Positions 1 through 5,725 of a stretch of DNA of 6,384 nucleotides are shown one piece after another. The position numbers were made by a program, and so were the translations under genes. The stretch lies in the NCBI GenBank assembly GCA_002683015.1, contig NYSO01000065.1, forward strand, positions 1,285 to 7,668. Direction: 5' to 3'. The DNA comes from Rhodobiaceae bacterium (GTDB lineage Bacteria > Pseudomonadota > Alphaproteobacteria > MED-G09). The notes beneath the pieces were generated by a model that saw nothing but the letters and a program-made list of their open reading frames with translations, made no database searches and was not told the DNA's origin. How positions within the stretch are numbered: position 1 is the first letter of the stretch; every line of letters begins with the position of its first letter.

Positions 1-717
1 AATGACATTGCTTTTATTAAAGATCTTAATCCAGATATAATTATTGTTTCTGCCTATGGACTAATTTTGCCAAAAAAAATTTTAGATATTCCTAAATTTG
101 GCTGTCTAAATATACATGCCTCAATTCTTCCTCGATGGAGGGGAGCAGCACCAATTGAAAGATCTATTATGAGTGGAGATAAGGAAACAGGAATAACTTT
201 TATGTTAATGGATGAAGGCCTTGATACAGGAATGATTATAAAAAAATTTCCTATAAAAATTGATCAGGATATGAACGCAAAGTCTCTTCATGATAAATTA
301 TCATTACTAGCATCCGATAATCTAATTGATACTTTATGTAAGTATGTTAATGGCGAAATAAAGCCTTTCAATCAAGAGGAGGAAGGTATTACCTATGCCG
401 AAAAAATTCAAAAAGTTGAATGCAGAATAAATTGGGAAAAAAGTGCAGATGAAATTTTACATTTAATAAGAGGATTAAGTCCATATCCTGGGGCTTGGTT
501 TTTGAGTAAAAAGAATAAGAGAGTAAAAGTTTTGAATGCTAGAATTTCACAAATTGAAAATAATTATAAACCTGGAGAAGTTATAAGTGAGCAAGTTATA
601 GCTTGTGGTGATAATGCTATAGAAATTCTATCTGTTAAACCCGAGGGCAAAAAAATAATGTATATTGAAGATTATCTTAGGGGAAACTCAATGTCAGTTG
701 GAGAAATTTTAGAGTAA
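1..717 (+). CDS. fmt: Methionyl-tRNA formyltransferase, 5'-truncated by the window edge
   Basis: Fmt transfers a formyl group from 10-formyltetrahydrofolate to Met-tRNA(fMet) in the cytoplasm, making the initiator tRNA for translation. The frame is open from base 1, so 238 C-terminal residues are visible; a TTG at base 67 is only an internal Leu codon. In fragment numbering, the catalytic triad of the formyltransferase fold is present: Asn37 and His39 in LNIHAS, and Asp75 in EGLDTG. The Asn-to-Asp spacing of 38 equals that of E. coli Fmt (Asn106, Asp144), so about 69 N-terminal residues lie upstream. The SILPRWRGAAPI stretch (41-52) is the family hallmark. The C-terminal tRNA-binding domain begins near residue 129 (GITYAEKI) and includes LSPYPGAW (159-166). 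The stop directly abuts the truA start, implying one transcript; in many bacteria def lies just upstream, outside this window. Identification is secure; only the 5' end is missing. Confidence 0.97.
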   Translation, partial: NDIAFIKDLNPDIIIVSAYGLILPKKILDIPKFGCLNIHASILPRWRGAAPIERSIMSGDKETGITFMLMDEGLDTGMIIKKFPIKIDQDMNAKSLHDKLSLLASDNLIDTLCKYVNGEIKPFNQEEEGITYAEKIQKVECRINWEKSADEILHLIRGLSPYPGAWFLSKKNKRVKVLNARISQIENNYKPGEVISEQVIACGDNAIEILSVKPEGKKIMYIEDYLRGNSMSVGEILE

Positions 718-1458
718 ATGGCGAGATGGAAGCTTACAATCGAATATGATGGAAGACCTTTTAATGGCTGGCAAAGTCAAAAAGATAAAAGCGGTATTCA
801 GGATTATGTCTGCAAGGCTATTAAAGATTTTTCAAAAGAAGATGTAAAAATATTTACAGCCGGCAGAACTGATTCTGGTGTTCATGCGAGAGGTCAAGTT
901 TCGCACATTGATTTAGAAAGAGAAACAGATGCAAATGAGATGAGAGAAGCTTTAAATAGTCACTTAAAACCTCATCCAATAGCTGTAATAGATGTTTTAG
1001 AGGTTAGTAATGATTTTCATGCTAGATTCTCAGCAATTAAAAGACATTATAAGTATGGAATAATTAATAGGAGAGCGCCATTAACTTTTGATAAAGGGAA
1101 ATATTGGAGAGTAGGAAGAAAACTCAATATTGACTCAATGATTACTGCCTCTAAGCACTTAATTGGACATCATGACTTTACAACTTTTCGTTCATCTCAT
1201 TGTCAGTCTAAATCACCATCTAAAACCATTGATGAAATTATAATTGACCAATTTAATGATGATATTAGTATCAGAATTTCAGCGAAATCATTTCTTCATA
1301 ATCAAGTAAGGTCAATTGTTGGGTCTTTAAAGTTAGTTGGAGAAGGAAAGTGGGATCAAAAAAAAATTAAGGAAATATTAGAAAAGAAGGATAGAACTTT
1401 GTGTGGTCCTGTAGCTCCAGCCGAAGGCCTTCGTCTTGAAAAAGTAGATTATGCTTAG
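718..1458 (+). CDS. truA: tRNA pseudouridine(38-40) synthase TruA
   Basis: TruA isomerises uridine to pseudouridine at positions 38, 39 and 40 of the anticodon stem-loop of many tRNAs. The 246-residue length is normal for the family. The catalytic Asp52 lies in AGRTDSGVHARGQV (48-61). Other family landmarks are FHARFSAIKRHYKY (100-113, with the active-site Tyr111), GHHDFTTFRSS (150-160), SPSKTI (166-171), and HNQVRSIVG (194-202) with its conserved Arg198. The ATG begins immediately after the fmt TAA with no spacer. A GGAG lies 14 bases upstream, which is far, so translational coupling to fmt is likely (inference). The last four bases overlap the end of dapE on the other strand. A run of nine A (1358-1366) falls in codons 214-217; one extra base there would create a stop almost at once. 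No residue of the active site appears missing. Confidence 0.97.
   Translation: MARWKLTIEYDGRPFNGWQSQKDKSGIQDYVCKAIKDFSKEDVKIFTAGRTDSGVHARGQVSHIDLERETDANEMREALNSHLKPHPIAVIDVLEVSNDFHARFSAIKRHYKYGIINRRAPLTFDKGKYWRVGRKLNIDSMITASKHLIGHHDFTTFRSSHCQSKSPSKTIDEIIIDQFNDDISIRISAKSFLHNQVRSIVGSLKLVGEGKWDQKKIKEILEKKDRTLCGPVAPAEGLRLEKVDYA
1358..1366 (+). repeat. A9 homopolymer inside truA
   Basis: Nine consecutive A cover the Gln214-Lys-Lys-Ile codons. As in engB, the run is followed by TTAA, so one inserted A creates an in-frame TAA, removing about 29 C-terminal residues. Confidence 0.9.
1455..1458. other. Tail-to-tail overlap of truA and dapE
   Basis: The truA stop TAG occupies 1456-1458 on the plus strand and the dapE stop TAA occupies 1457-1455 on the minus strand. 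The two converging operons thus share four bases and leave no intergenic room. No GC-rich hairpin followed by a T-run is visible within about 60 bases on either side. Confidence 0.95.
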
Positions 1459-2609
1459 AAATATTTTGTTAAAACTTTATAATATATATCAGTTAAGTCG
1501 TTAATATCCTTAACATCAACTGACTCATCTATTTGATGCATGGTCTCGCTTATAAGCCCAAATTCAACTACATTTCCGTAATTTTTAATAAATCTCGCAT
1601 CAGATGTACCTCCAGATGTTGATAAATCCGGGGTTATACCTGTTTTATCAAAAATAATTTCTGATAGATCATGAACAAGTTTACCTGGCTTTGTTAGGAA
1701 TGAGTCTCCCGAATGTTCAAGTTTAAGGGAAAAAACATTTTCAAAATTATTTAGCCTTCTTTTGATTTCATTCTCTATTGTTTCTTTATTAAAATTATCA
1801 TTATATCTGATATTAAAATTAGCAGATGCTGAGTTAGGAATAACGTTTGTTGCCTTGTTTCCAACATCAACAGATGTTATTTCAAGATTGGAAGGTTGAA
1901 AATGTTCATTACCTTGATCAAGTTCATCCAATGTTAGGTCATTTAATATACTAAGTAATATTGGTATTGGATTTCTAGCAAGATGCGGATATGCCACATG
2001 ACCTTGTTCACCAGTAACAGTAATAACTCCATTAACACTTCCTCGTCTTCCTATTTTAATCATTTCACCTAATTTCTTTGGATTTGTTGGCTCTCCAACA
2101 ATACAATCATCAAAGGATATTTTTTTTTCGTTCATCCAATTTAATAATTTCTTTGTTCCATTAATGGCGATACCTTCTTCATCTCCAGTAATAATAAATG
2201 ATATTGATCCTGCAAAATTTTTCCTCTCATCGACAAATTTTTTTGTAGCTGAAACAAATGAAGCTATAGCACCTTTCATATCAGTAGCACCACGACCTAT
2301 AATTTTTCCATCTATTTCATTAGCCTCAAATGGATCGGCAGACCAACTAGCCTCATCCCCTTCAGGGACAACATCAGTATGACCTGCAAAACATAGAGAA
2401 GGTCCTTGTTCATTGCCAATTCTTGCCCATAGGTTAAGAACGTCATCGGTACCATCTTCCTTGAAATTTAAAATATCACACTTAAAACCTATTTCTTCCA
2501 ACCAATGCGATAGCTGTTCAATTGCACCATCATTTTGAGGTGTTACAGAACGGCAAGAAATCAAAGCCTTCGTAAGTATTATTGGATCACCATTTCCTAT
2601 ATCAATCAT
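1455..2609 (-). CDS. dapE: Succinyl-diaminopimelate desuccinylase DapE
   Basis: DapE is a dinuclear zinc peptidase of the M20 family. It hydrolyses N-succinyl-LL-2,6-diaminopimelate to LL-diaminopimelate and succinate, on the way to meso-DAP for peptidoglycan and lysine. The protein has 384 residues, a usual length. All expected metal and catalytic residues align with H. influenzae DapE at a near-constant offset: His77 and Asp79 in AGHTDVVPEG, Asp110 in GRGATDMKG, the general base Glu144 and ligand Glu145 in TGDEEG, Glu173 in VGEPT, and His358 in TMHQIDE. His204 (GEQGHVAYP) matches the residue that completes the partner subunit's active site, and STSGGTSDARF (330-340) is the substrate-binding segment. 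The ATG follows the dapD stop after 4 bases, with AAGAG nine bases upstream inside dapD. It is the last gene of the minus-strand run, and its stop overlaps truA. A related M20 deacylase is conceivable, but the motif set and dapD neighbour favour DapE strongly. Confidence 0.96.
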   Translation of the reverse strand: MIDIGNGDPIILTKALISCRSVTPQNDGAIEQLSHWLEEIGFKCDILNFKEDGTDDVLNLWARIGNEQGPSLCFAGHTDVVPEGDEASWSADPFEANEIDGKIIGRGATDMKGAIASFVSATKKFVDERKNFAGSISFIITGDEEGIAINGTKKLLNWMNEKKISFDDCIVGEPTNPKKLGEMIKIGRRGSVNGVITVTGEQGHVAYPHLARNPIPILLSILNDLTLDELDQGNEHFQPSNLEITSVDVGNKATNVIPNSASANFNIRYNDNFNKETIENEIKRRLNNFENVFSLKLEHSGDSFLTKPGKLVHDLSEIIFDKTGITPDLSTSGGTSDARFIKNYGNVVEFGLISETMHQIDESVDVKDINDLTDIYYKVLTKYF

Positions 2610-2613
2610 TTTA

Positions 2614-3444
2614 TTAATCTCTTAATAGCTCATTTATTGAAGTCTTGGATCTAGTTTTCTCATCGACTATTTTTACAATTACAGCGCAATAAAGTGAAGG
2701 TTTTGAGCTATCATTATTTGGTGAGAATGTTCCAGGAATTATAACTGAGTATGGAGGAACTTCGCCTCTAATTACTTCTCCTGTTTCTCTATTAACAATA
2801 GGAGTTGATGATGAAAGATATACTCCCATAGAAAGAACACTTCCTTCACGAACAATTACACCTTCAGCGACTTCAGATCTTGCACCGATAAAGCAATTGT
2901 CTTCGATAATTACTGGATTAGCTTGCAATGGTTCTAGGACTCCACCTATTCCTGCACCACCTGATATGTGACAGTTAGCTCCAATTTGTGCGCATGAACC
3001 GATTGTTGCCCATGTATCAACCATCGTTCCAGATCCTACATAAGCACCAATATTAATAAAGCTTGGCATTAATACACAGCCACTATCTACGAATGACCCT
3101 TTCCGAACGATTGATCCGGGAACAGCTCTAAAGCCAGCATTCTTAAACTCTTGATCACCCATGCCACTAAATTTGGAATCAATTTTATCCCACCAATTAG
3201 TATTACCTGGGCTATTTGAAATCAATTTCATGTCATTGATACGAAAATAAAGAAGTATAGATTTTTTGACCCATTGATTTATTATCCATTCGTTACCATT
3301 TTTTTCGGCAACTCTTATTTTTCCAGAGTCTAAACTACTAATTGTTTCATTTATGGCAGAAATAATACCACTATCAGAACTTGAGTTAATACTTTCTATA
3401 TTTTCAAAAGCTTGCTCAATTATATCAATTATTTTTTTATCCAT
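2614..3444 (-). CDS. dapD: Tetrahydrodipicolinate N-succinyltransferase DapD
   Basis: DapD uses succinyl-CoA to acylate 2,3,4,5-tetrahydropyridine-2,6-dicarboxylate, committing it to the succinylase branch of the DAP/lysine pathway. It is a cytoplasmic trimer with a left-handed beta-helix. The 276-residue length fits the family. Residues 1-100 form the helical N-terminal domain. The hexapeptide-repeat coil runs from about 104 to 215 with signature segments FRAVPGS (105-111), [12 protein letters not shown] (126-137), [15 protein letters not shown] (141-155), [14 protein letters not shown] (159-172) and CFIGARSEV (184-192). The C-terminal cap contains [12 protein letters not shown] (229-240). 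The start is an ATG with AAAGAG six bases upstream. The gene follows the HAD phosphatase gene after 21 bases and precedes dapE by 4, so it is surely cotranscribed with dapE, whose substrate is the transaminated product of DapD. The intervening aminotransferase (DapC or ArgD) is not in this window. Confidence 0.97.
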   Translation of the reverse strand: MDKKIIDIIEQAFENIESINSSSDSGIISAINETISSLDSGKIRVAEKNGNEWIINQWVKKSILLYFRINDMKLISNSPGNTNWWDKIDSKFSGMGDQEFKNAGFRAVPGSIVRKGSFVDSGCVLMPSFINIGAYVGSGTMVDTWATIGSCAQIGANCHISGGAGIGGVLEPLQANPVIIEDNCFIGARSEVAEGVIVREGSVLSMGVYLSSSTPIVNRETGEVIRGEVPPYSVIIPGTFSPNNDSSKPSLYCAVIVKIVDEKTRSKTSINELLRD

Positions 3445-3450
3445 AATTAT

Positions 3451-3455
3451 CTCTT
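3451..3455 (-). promoter_or_regulatory. Shine-Dalgarno-like element of dapD
   Basis: The minus strand carries AAGAG followed by six or so bases and the dapD ATG at 3444. The same AAGAGAT string occurs before dapE (2619-2623, nine bases from its ATG). In this AT-rich genome these purine runs are probably the working ribosome-binding sites. Confidence 0.5.
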
Positions 3456-3465
3456 TAATTTAGTG

Positions 3466-4158
3466 TTAACTATATTGGTTATTCAGGAACTTTACGATAT
3501 CGTCAATGATATAATCTGCGTCATAATTATCATTCCATAAATCTTTGTATTTTTCTTCTTGATCGGAATTATTTTTATTAGGTAATTTTCTTTCTAATAA
3601 AACTGTTTTCATCCCTAATTCTTTAGCAGGAATTAAATTTCTTCCCATATCTTCAAACATAATCGATGTTTTCGGATCGATCTTATAGGTTTTTAAAAAT
3701 AAATTATATGTTTCAAGATTCGGCTTGGGTAGATAATTAGCTTCCTTAATTCCAAATATCGATTGAAAAATATTTTCTAGATTTAATTTTTTTAAAACAT
3801 TTTCAGCATGCTTTTTTGTTCCATTTGTAAAAATATATTTTTTTCCAGGTAATAAAAGGAGAATTTTTCGAAGATCATTATCTTCTTGTAAAGAATTTAA
3901 ATTTATATCATGAACATATTCTAGAAATTTATCAGGATCTATTTTGTCATTTCCTGAATTCATAAAGCCAGCTAAAGTAGTTCCGTGATCAATAAAATTT
4001 TGTTTCTGAATATTGAAGGCTTCCTCATTACTAATCTCTAGATTATCAGCAATAAATGAAGTCATCTTTTGATCTATTTGACTAAAAATATTCTCCTCAG
4101 GAGGATACAAGGTATTATCAAGATCAAAGATCCATGTTTTAATTAATGAAAGACTCAT
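3466..4158 (-). CDS. HAD-superfamily phosphatase, pyrimidine 5'-nucleotidase-like
   Basis: This is a cytoplasmic haloacid-dehalogenase-superfamily hydrolase of 230 residues. All four HAD motifs are visible: motif I WIFDLDNTLYPP, with nucleophile Asp12 and acid/base Asp14; motif II YIFTNGT, with Thr111; motif III Lys145 in YLPKP; and motif IV IMFEDMGRNL, with Glu169 and Asp170 binding magnesium. The helical region between motif I and about residue 95 is a C1-type cap. The FDLDNTLYP and FEDMxRNL forms recall the Sdt1-like pyrimidine 5'-nucleotidase family, which dephosphorylates nucleoside monophosphates; the true substrate cannot be read from the sequence. The ATG lies 9 bases after the argB stop; an AAGG inside the argB end is 12 bases upstream, so ribosome binding looks weak and coupling to argB is likely. 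From memory, a similar phosphatase sits between argB and dapD in other Alphaproteobacteria. Superfamily assignment is certain; the nucleotidase name is a family-level inference. Confidence 0.85.
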   Translation of the reverse strand: MSLSLIKTWIFDLDNTLYPPEENIFSQIDQKMTSFIADNLEISNEEAFNIQKQNFIDHGTTLAGFMNSGNDKIDPDKFLEYVHDINLNSLQEDNDLRKILLLLPGKKYIFTNGTKKHAENVLKKLNLENIFQSIFGIKEANYLPKPNLETYNLFLKTYKIDPKTSIMFEDMGRNLIPAKELGMKTVLLERKLPNKNNSDQEEKYKDLWNDNYDADYIIDDIVKFLNNQYS

Positions 4159-4167
4159 AAAAGTACA

Positions 4168-5067
4168 TTACCTTATCAATGTTCCGGCGCCATGATCAGT
4201 AAATAATTCTAATAAGACAGCATGTTTTACTCTGCCATCAACTATCACTGCAGCATCAACACCATCTTTTACACTATCTAAACAAGTATTTATTTTTGGT
4301 ATCATCCCGCCTGAAACTTCACCAGTATCAATCATTTTTGCTATTTTTTCTTCATCAGCTTCCTTAATTAGATTTTGATCAGAGTCCATTACGCCCTTTA
4401 CATCTGTCAGAATTAATAAACGTTTTGAATTTAAGGAAGAAGCTATAGCGCCAGCTGCGGTATCAGCATTAATATTATATGTTTTACCATCATCGCCAAC
4501 TCCCAAAGGGGCAATAATAGGAATAAAATCATCAGCAATAAGTGTCTCTATAATTTCATTATTAATTTTTTTCGGTATTCCAACAAAACCTAAATCAATA
4601 ATTTTTTCAATATTCGACTCATCTAAATTTTTCTGTTTTGTAAGTTTTTCAGCAATAATCATTGAGCTGTCTTTACCAGATACACCTACAGCTTTTCCTC
4701 CGGCAGAATTTATTTTTGATGCAATATCTTTATTTATTTTTCCTGCTAAAACCATTTCCACAACTTCTAGAGTATTTTCATCGGTTATTCTCATACCAGA
4801 TTCAAATTTTGTTTTAATACCCAATCTTTCAAGCATTGAACCAATTTGTGGCCCGCCACCATGAACTATTACTGGCTTTAAACCACTTTGTTTTAAAAAA
4901 ACAATATCATTACAAAATGACTCAACGAGCTCATTTTCGGCCATTGCATTGCCACCATATTTGATAACAACAATAGAACCATTATATTTTTGCATATAAG
5001 GAAGGGCAGCGGTTAGCATGTCAGCATTGCTTAACCAGTTTTCAACAGCTCCTTCTTTTTTACTCAT
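4168..5067 (-). CDS. argB: Acetylglutamate kinase ArgB, arginine-sensitive type
   Basis: ArgB phosphorylates N-acetyl-L-glutamate with ATP, the second step of arginine synthesis. I start it at the ATG at 5067 (299 residues) because GGGA sits six bases upstream; an in-frame ATG at 5079, giving four more residues, has only A-rich sequence before it. Active-site landmarks in this numbering: VIKYGGNAM (34-42, phosphate-binding Lys36), VHGGGPQIG (68-76), GMRIT (91-95), YNINADTAAG (197-206, Asn198 and Asp202), LTDVKGV (220-226), and SGGMIPKI (252-259, Lys258). An N-terminal helix of about 30 residues before the kinase core, and the C-terminal HAVLLELFTDHGAGT signature, are features of hexameric kinases inhibited by arginine, unlike the shorter dimeric E. 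coli enzyme. Feedback control by arginine is therefore inferred. The gap to engB (39 bases) is the longest in the window, but no convincing promoter lies in it. Confidence 0.96.
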   Translation of the reverse strand: MSKKEGAVENWLSNADMLTAALPYMQKYNGSIVVIKYGGNAMAENELVESFCNDIVFLKQSGLKPVIVHGGGPQIGSMLERLGIKTKFESGMRITDENTLEVVEMVLAGKINKDIASKINSAGGKAVGVSGKDSSMIIAEKLTKQKNLDESNIEKIIDLGFVGIPKKINNEIIETLIADDFIPIIAPLGVGDDGKTYNINADTAAGAIASSLNSKRLLILTDVKGVMDSDQNLIKEADEEKIAKMIDTGEVSGGMIPKINTCLDSVKDGVDAAVIVDGRVKHAVLLELFTDHGAGTLIR

Positions 5068-5073
5068 ATTAAT

Positions 5074-5077
5074 TCCC
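5074..5077 (-). promoter_or_regulatory. Shine-Dalgarno-like GGGA deciding the argB start
   Basis: On the minus strand the bases read GGGA, then six bases, then ATG at 5067. The alternative ATG at 5079 overlaps this element and is preceded only by an A-tract (7 A, 5082-5088). The element therefore favours the downstream start. It is short, so support is moderate. Confidence 0.55.
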
Positions 5078-5106
5078 ATTATTTTTTTCTTATAATACAG
5101 TAAATA

Positions 5107-5721
5107 CTATTCTACCATAGAAGATATTGCATTCCTTAGATCTTCCAAACCTCGTTCTTTATGGGAAGAGGTTGAGTGAATCTCAGGGTGAACGGCAATA
5201 AATTTTTGAATCGAATTTTTTGTTTTTAAAATTACGTCATCCTGATTTTTAATTTTATCAATTTTAGTCAAAACTATTTGATAAGAAACAGCGCATTCAT
5301 CCAACATATTCATAATCTCTTTATCAGAGGCTTTAATATTATGTCTTGAATCAATCAATAAAAAAACTCTTCTTAGGTTTGGCCTATTCTGTAAATAAAA
5401 TTTAGATAGATCAGTCCATTCTTTAATTTTTTTTTTGGAGGCTCTAGCAAACCCATAACCAGGCATGTCGACAATGTTCATAACTGGCCTATCAATAATT
5501 ATAGAAAAAAAATTTAATTCTTGTGTTCTACCAGGAGTTTTAGACGTATGTGCTAACTTCGATCTTTTGGTTATAGCATTTAATAGAGTCGATTTTCCGA
5601 CATTTGATCTTCCTAAGAAAGCTATTTCTGGAACATTGCTAATTTCTAAACCTTCAATATTTGCAACACCTTTAACAAAAGAACAGTTTTCAAAAAAATT
5701 ATTTTTTTTATATGTTGTCAT
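5107..5721 (-). CDS. engB: Ribosome biogenesis GTPase EngB (YihA/YsxC)
   Basis: EngB is a small TRAFAC-class GTPase that binds the assembling large ribosomal subunit and is essential in many bacteria. I start it at the ATG at 5721 (204 residues), four bases after the yidC stop. The frame is open further to a TTG at 5760, but that would overlap yidC by 35 bases and add 13 residues with no family resemblance that I recognise. G motifs in 204-residue numbering: G1 GRSNVGKST (37-45), G2 TPGRTQ (62-67), G3 DMPGYG (85-90), G4 TKID (152-155), G5 TSS (184-186). All are intact. GRSN at residue 37 matches the usual short leader. No good Shine-Dalgarno precedes the ATG (AGGA is 21 bases away), so translation is probably coupled to yidC. 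A run of ten A encodes part of a Lys-rich stretch (KKKIKEW) just after G3. Confidence 0.96.
   Translation of the reverse strand: MTTYKKNNFFENCSFVKGVANIEGLEISNVPEIAFLGRSNVGKSTLLNAITKRSKLAHTSKTPGRTQELNFFSIIIDRPVMNIVDMPGYGFARASKKKIKEWTDLSKFYLQNRPNLRRVFLLIDSRHNIKASDKEIMNMLDECAVSYQIVLTKIDKIKNQDDVILKTKNSIQKFIAVHPEIHSTSSHKERGLEDLRNAISSMVE
5427..5436 (-). repeat. A10 homopolymer inside engB
   Basis: Ten consecutive A on the coding strand span the Ser-Lys-Lys-Lys-Ile codons after the G3 motif. One extra A would give AAT TAA, an immediate stop; one lost A would reach a TAA about 17 codons later. It is the longest single-base run I saw in the window. Confidence 0.9.
5692..5708. repeat. A/T inverted repeat near the engB start
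   Basis: Seven A, a three-base loop (TTA) and seven T form a perfect but purely A:T hairpin arm pair, about 13 bases inside engB from its ATG. It encodes part of Lys-Lys-Asn-Asn-Phe-Phe. Its fold would be weak, and it may be only a by-product of AT-rich codon use. Confidence 0.5.
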
Positions 5722-5725
5722 TAAA

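Noticed and set aside
67..69. TTG as a possible start of fmt.
   Set aside because: The frame is open to base 1, and the residues before it (ending VSAYGLILP) are conserved Fmt sequence, so the gene starts outside the window.
1422..1433. Perfect 12-base palindrome CGAAGGCCTTCG close to the converging gene ends, considered as a bidirectional terminator or protein-binding site.
   Set aside because: It encodes the conserved Glu-Gly-Leu-Arg segment of TruA, can form only a 4-bp stem with a 4-base loop, and has no T-run directly after it on either strand.
1459..1500. A/T-rich stretch after truA (TTTTGTTAAAA) considered as a terminator hairpin.
   Set aside because: It has only four A:T pairs, no GC stem, and is part of the dapE 3' coding end.
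2164..2382. Open frame of 72 codons on the plus strand inside dapE.
   Set aside because: It is the antisense of a well-supported dapE with intact catalytic motifs, shows no family resemblance and has no clear ribosome-binding site.
5092..5097. TATTAT on the minus strand before argB, considered as a promoter -10 box.
   Set aside because: The hexamer 17 bases upstream (CTATGG) does not resemble a -35 box, and such AT strings are expected by chance in this composition.
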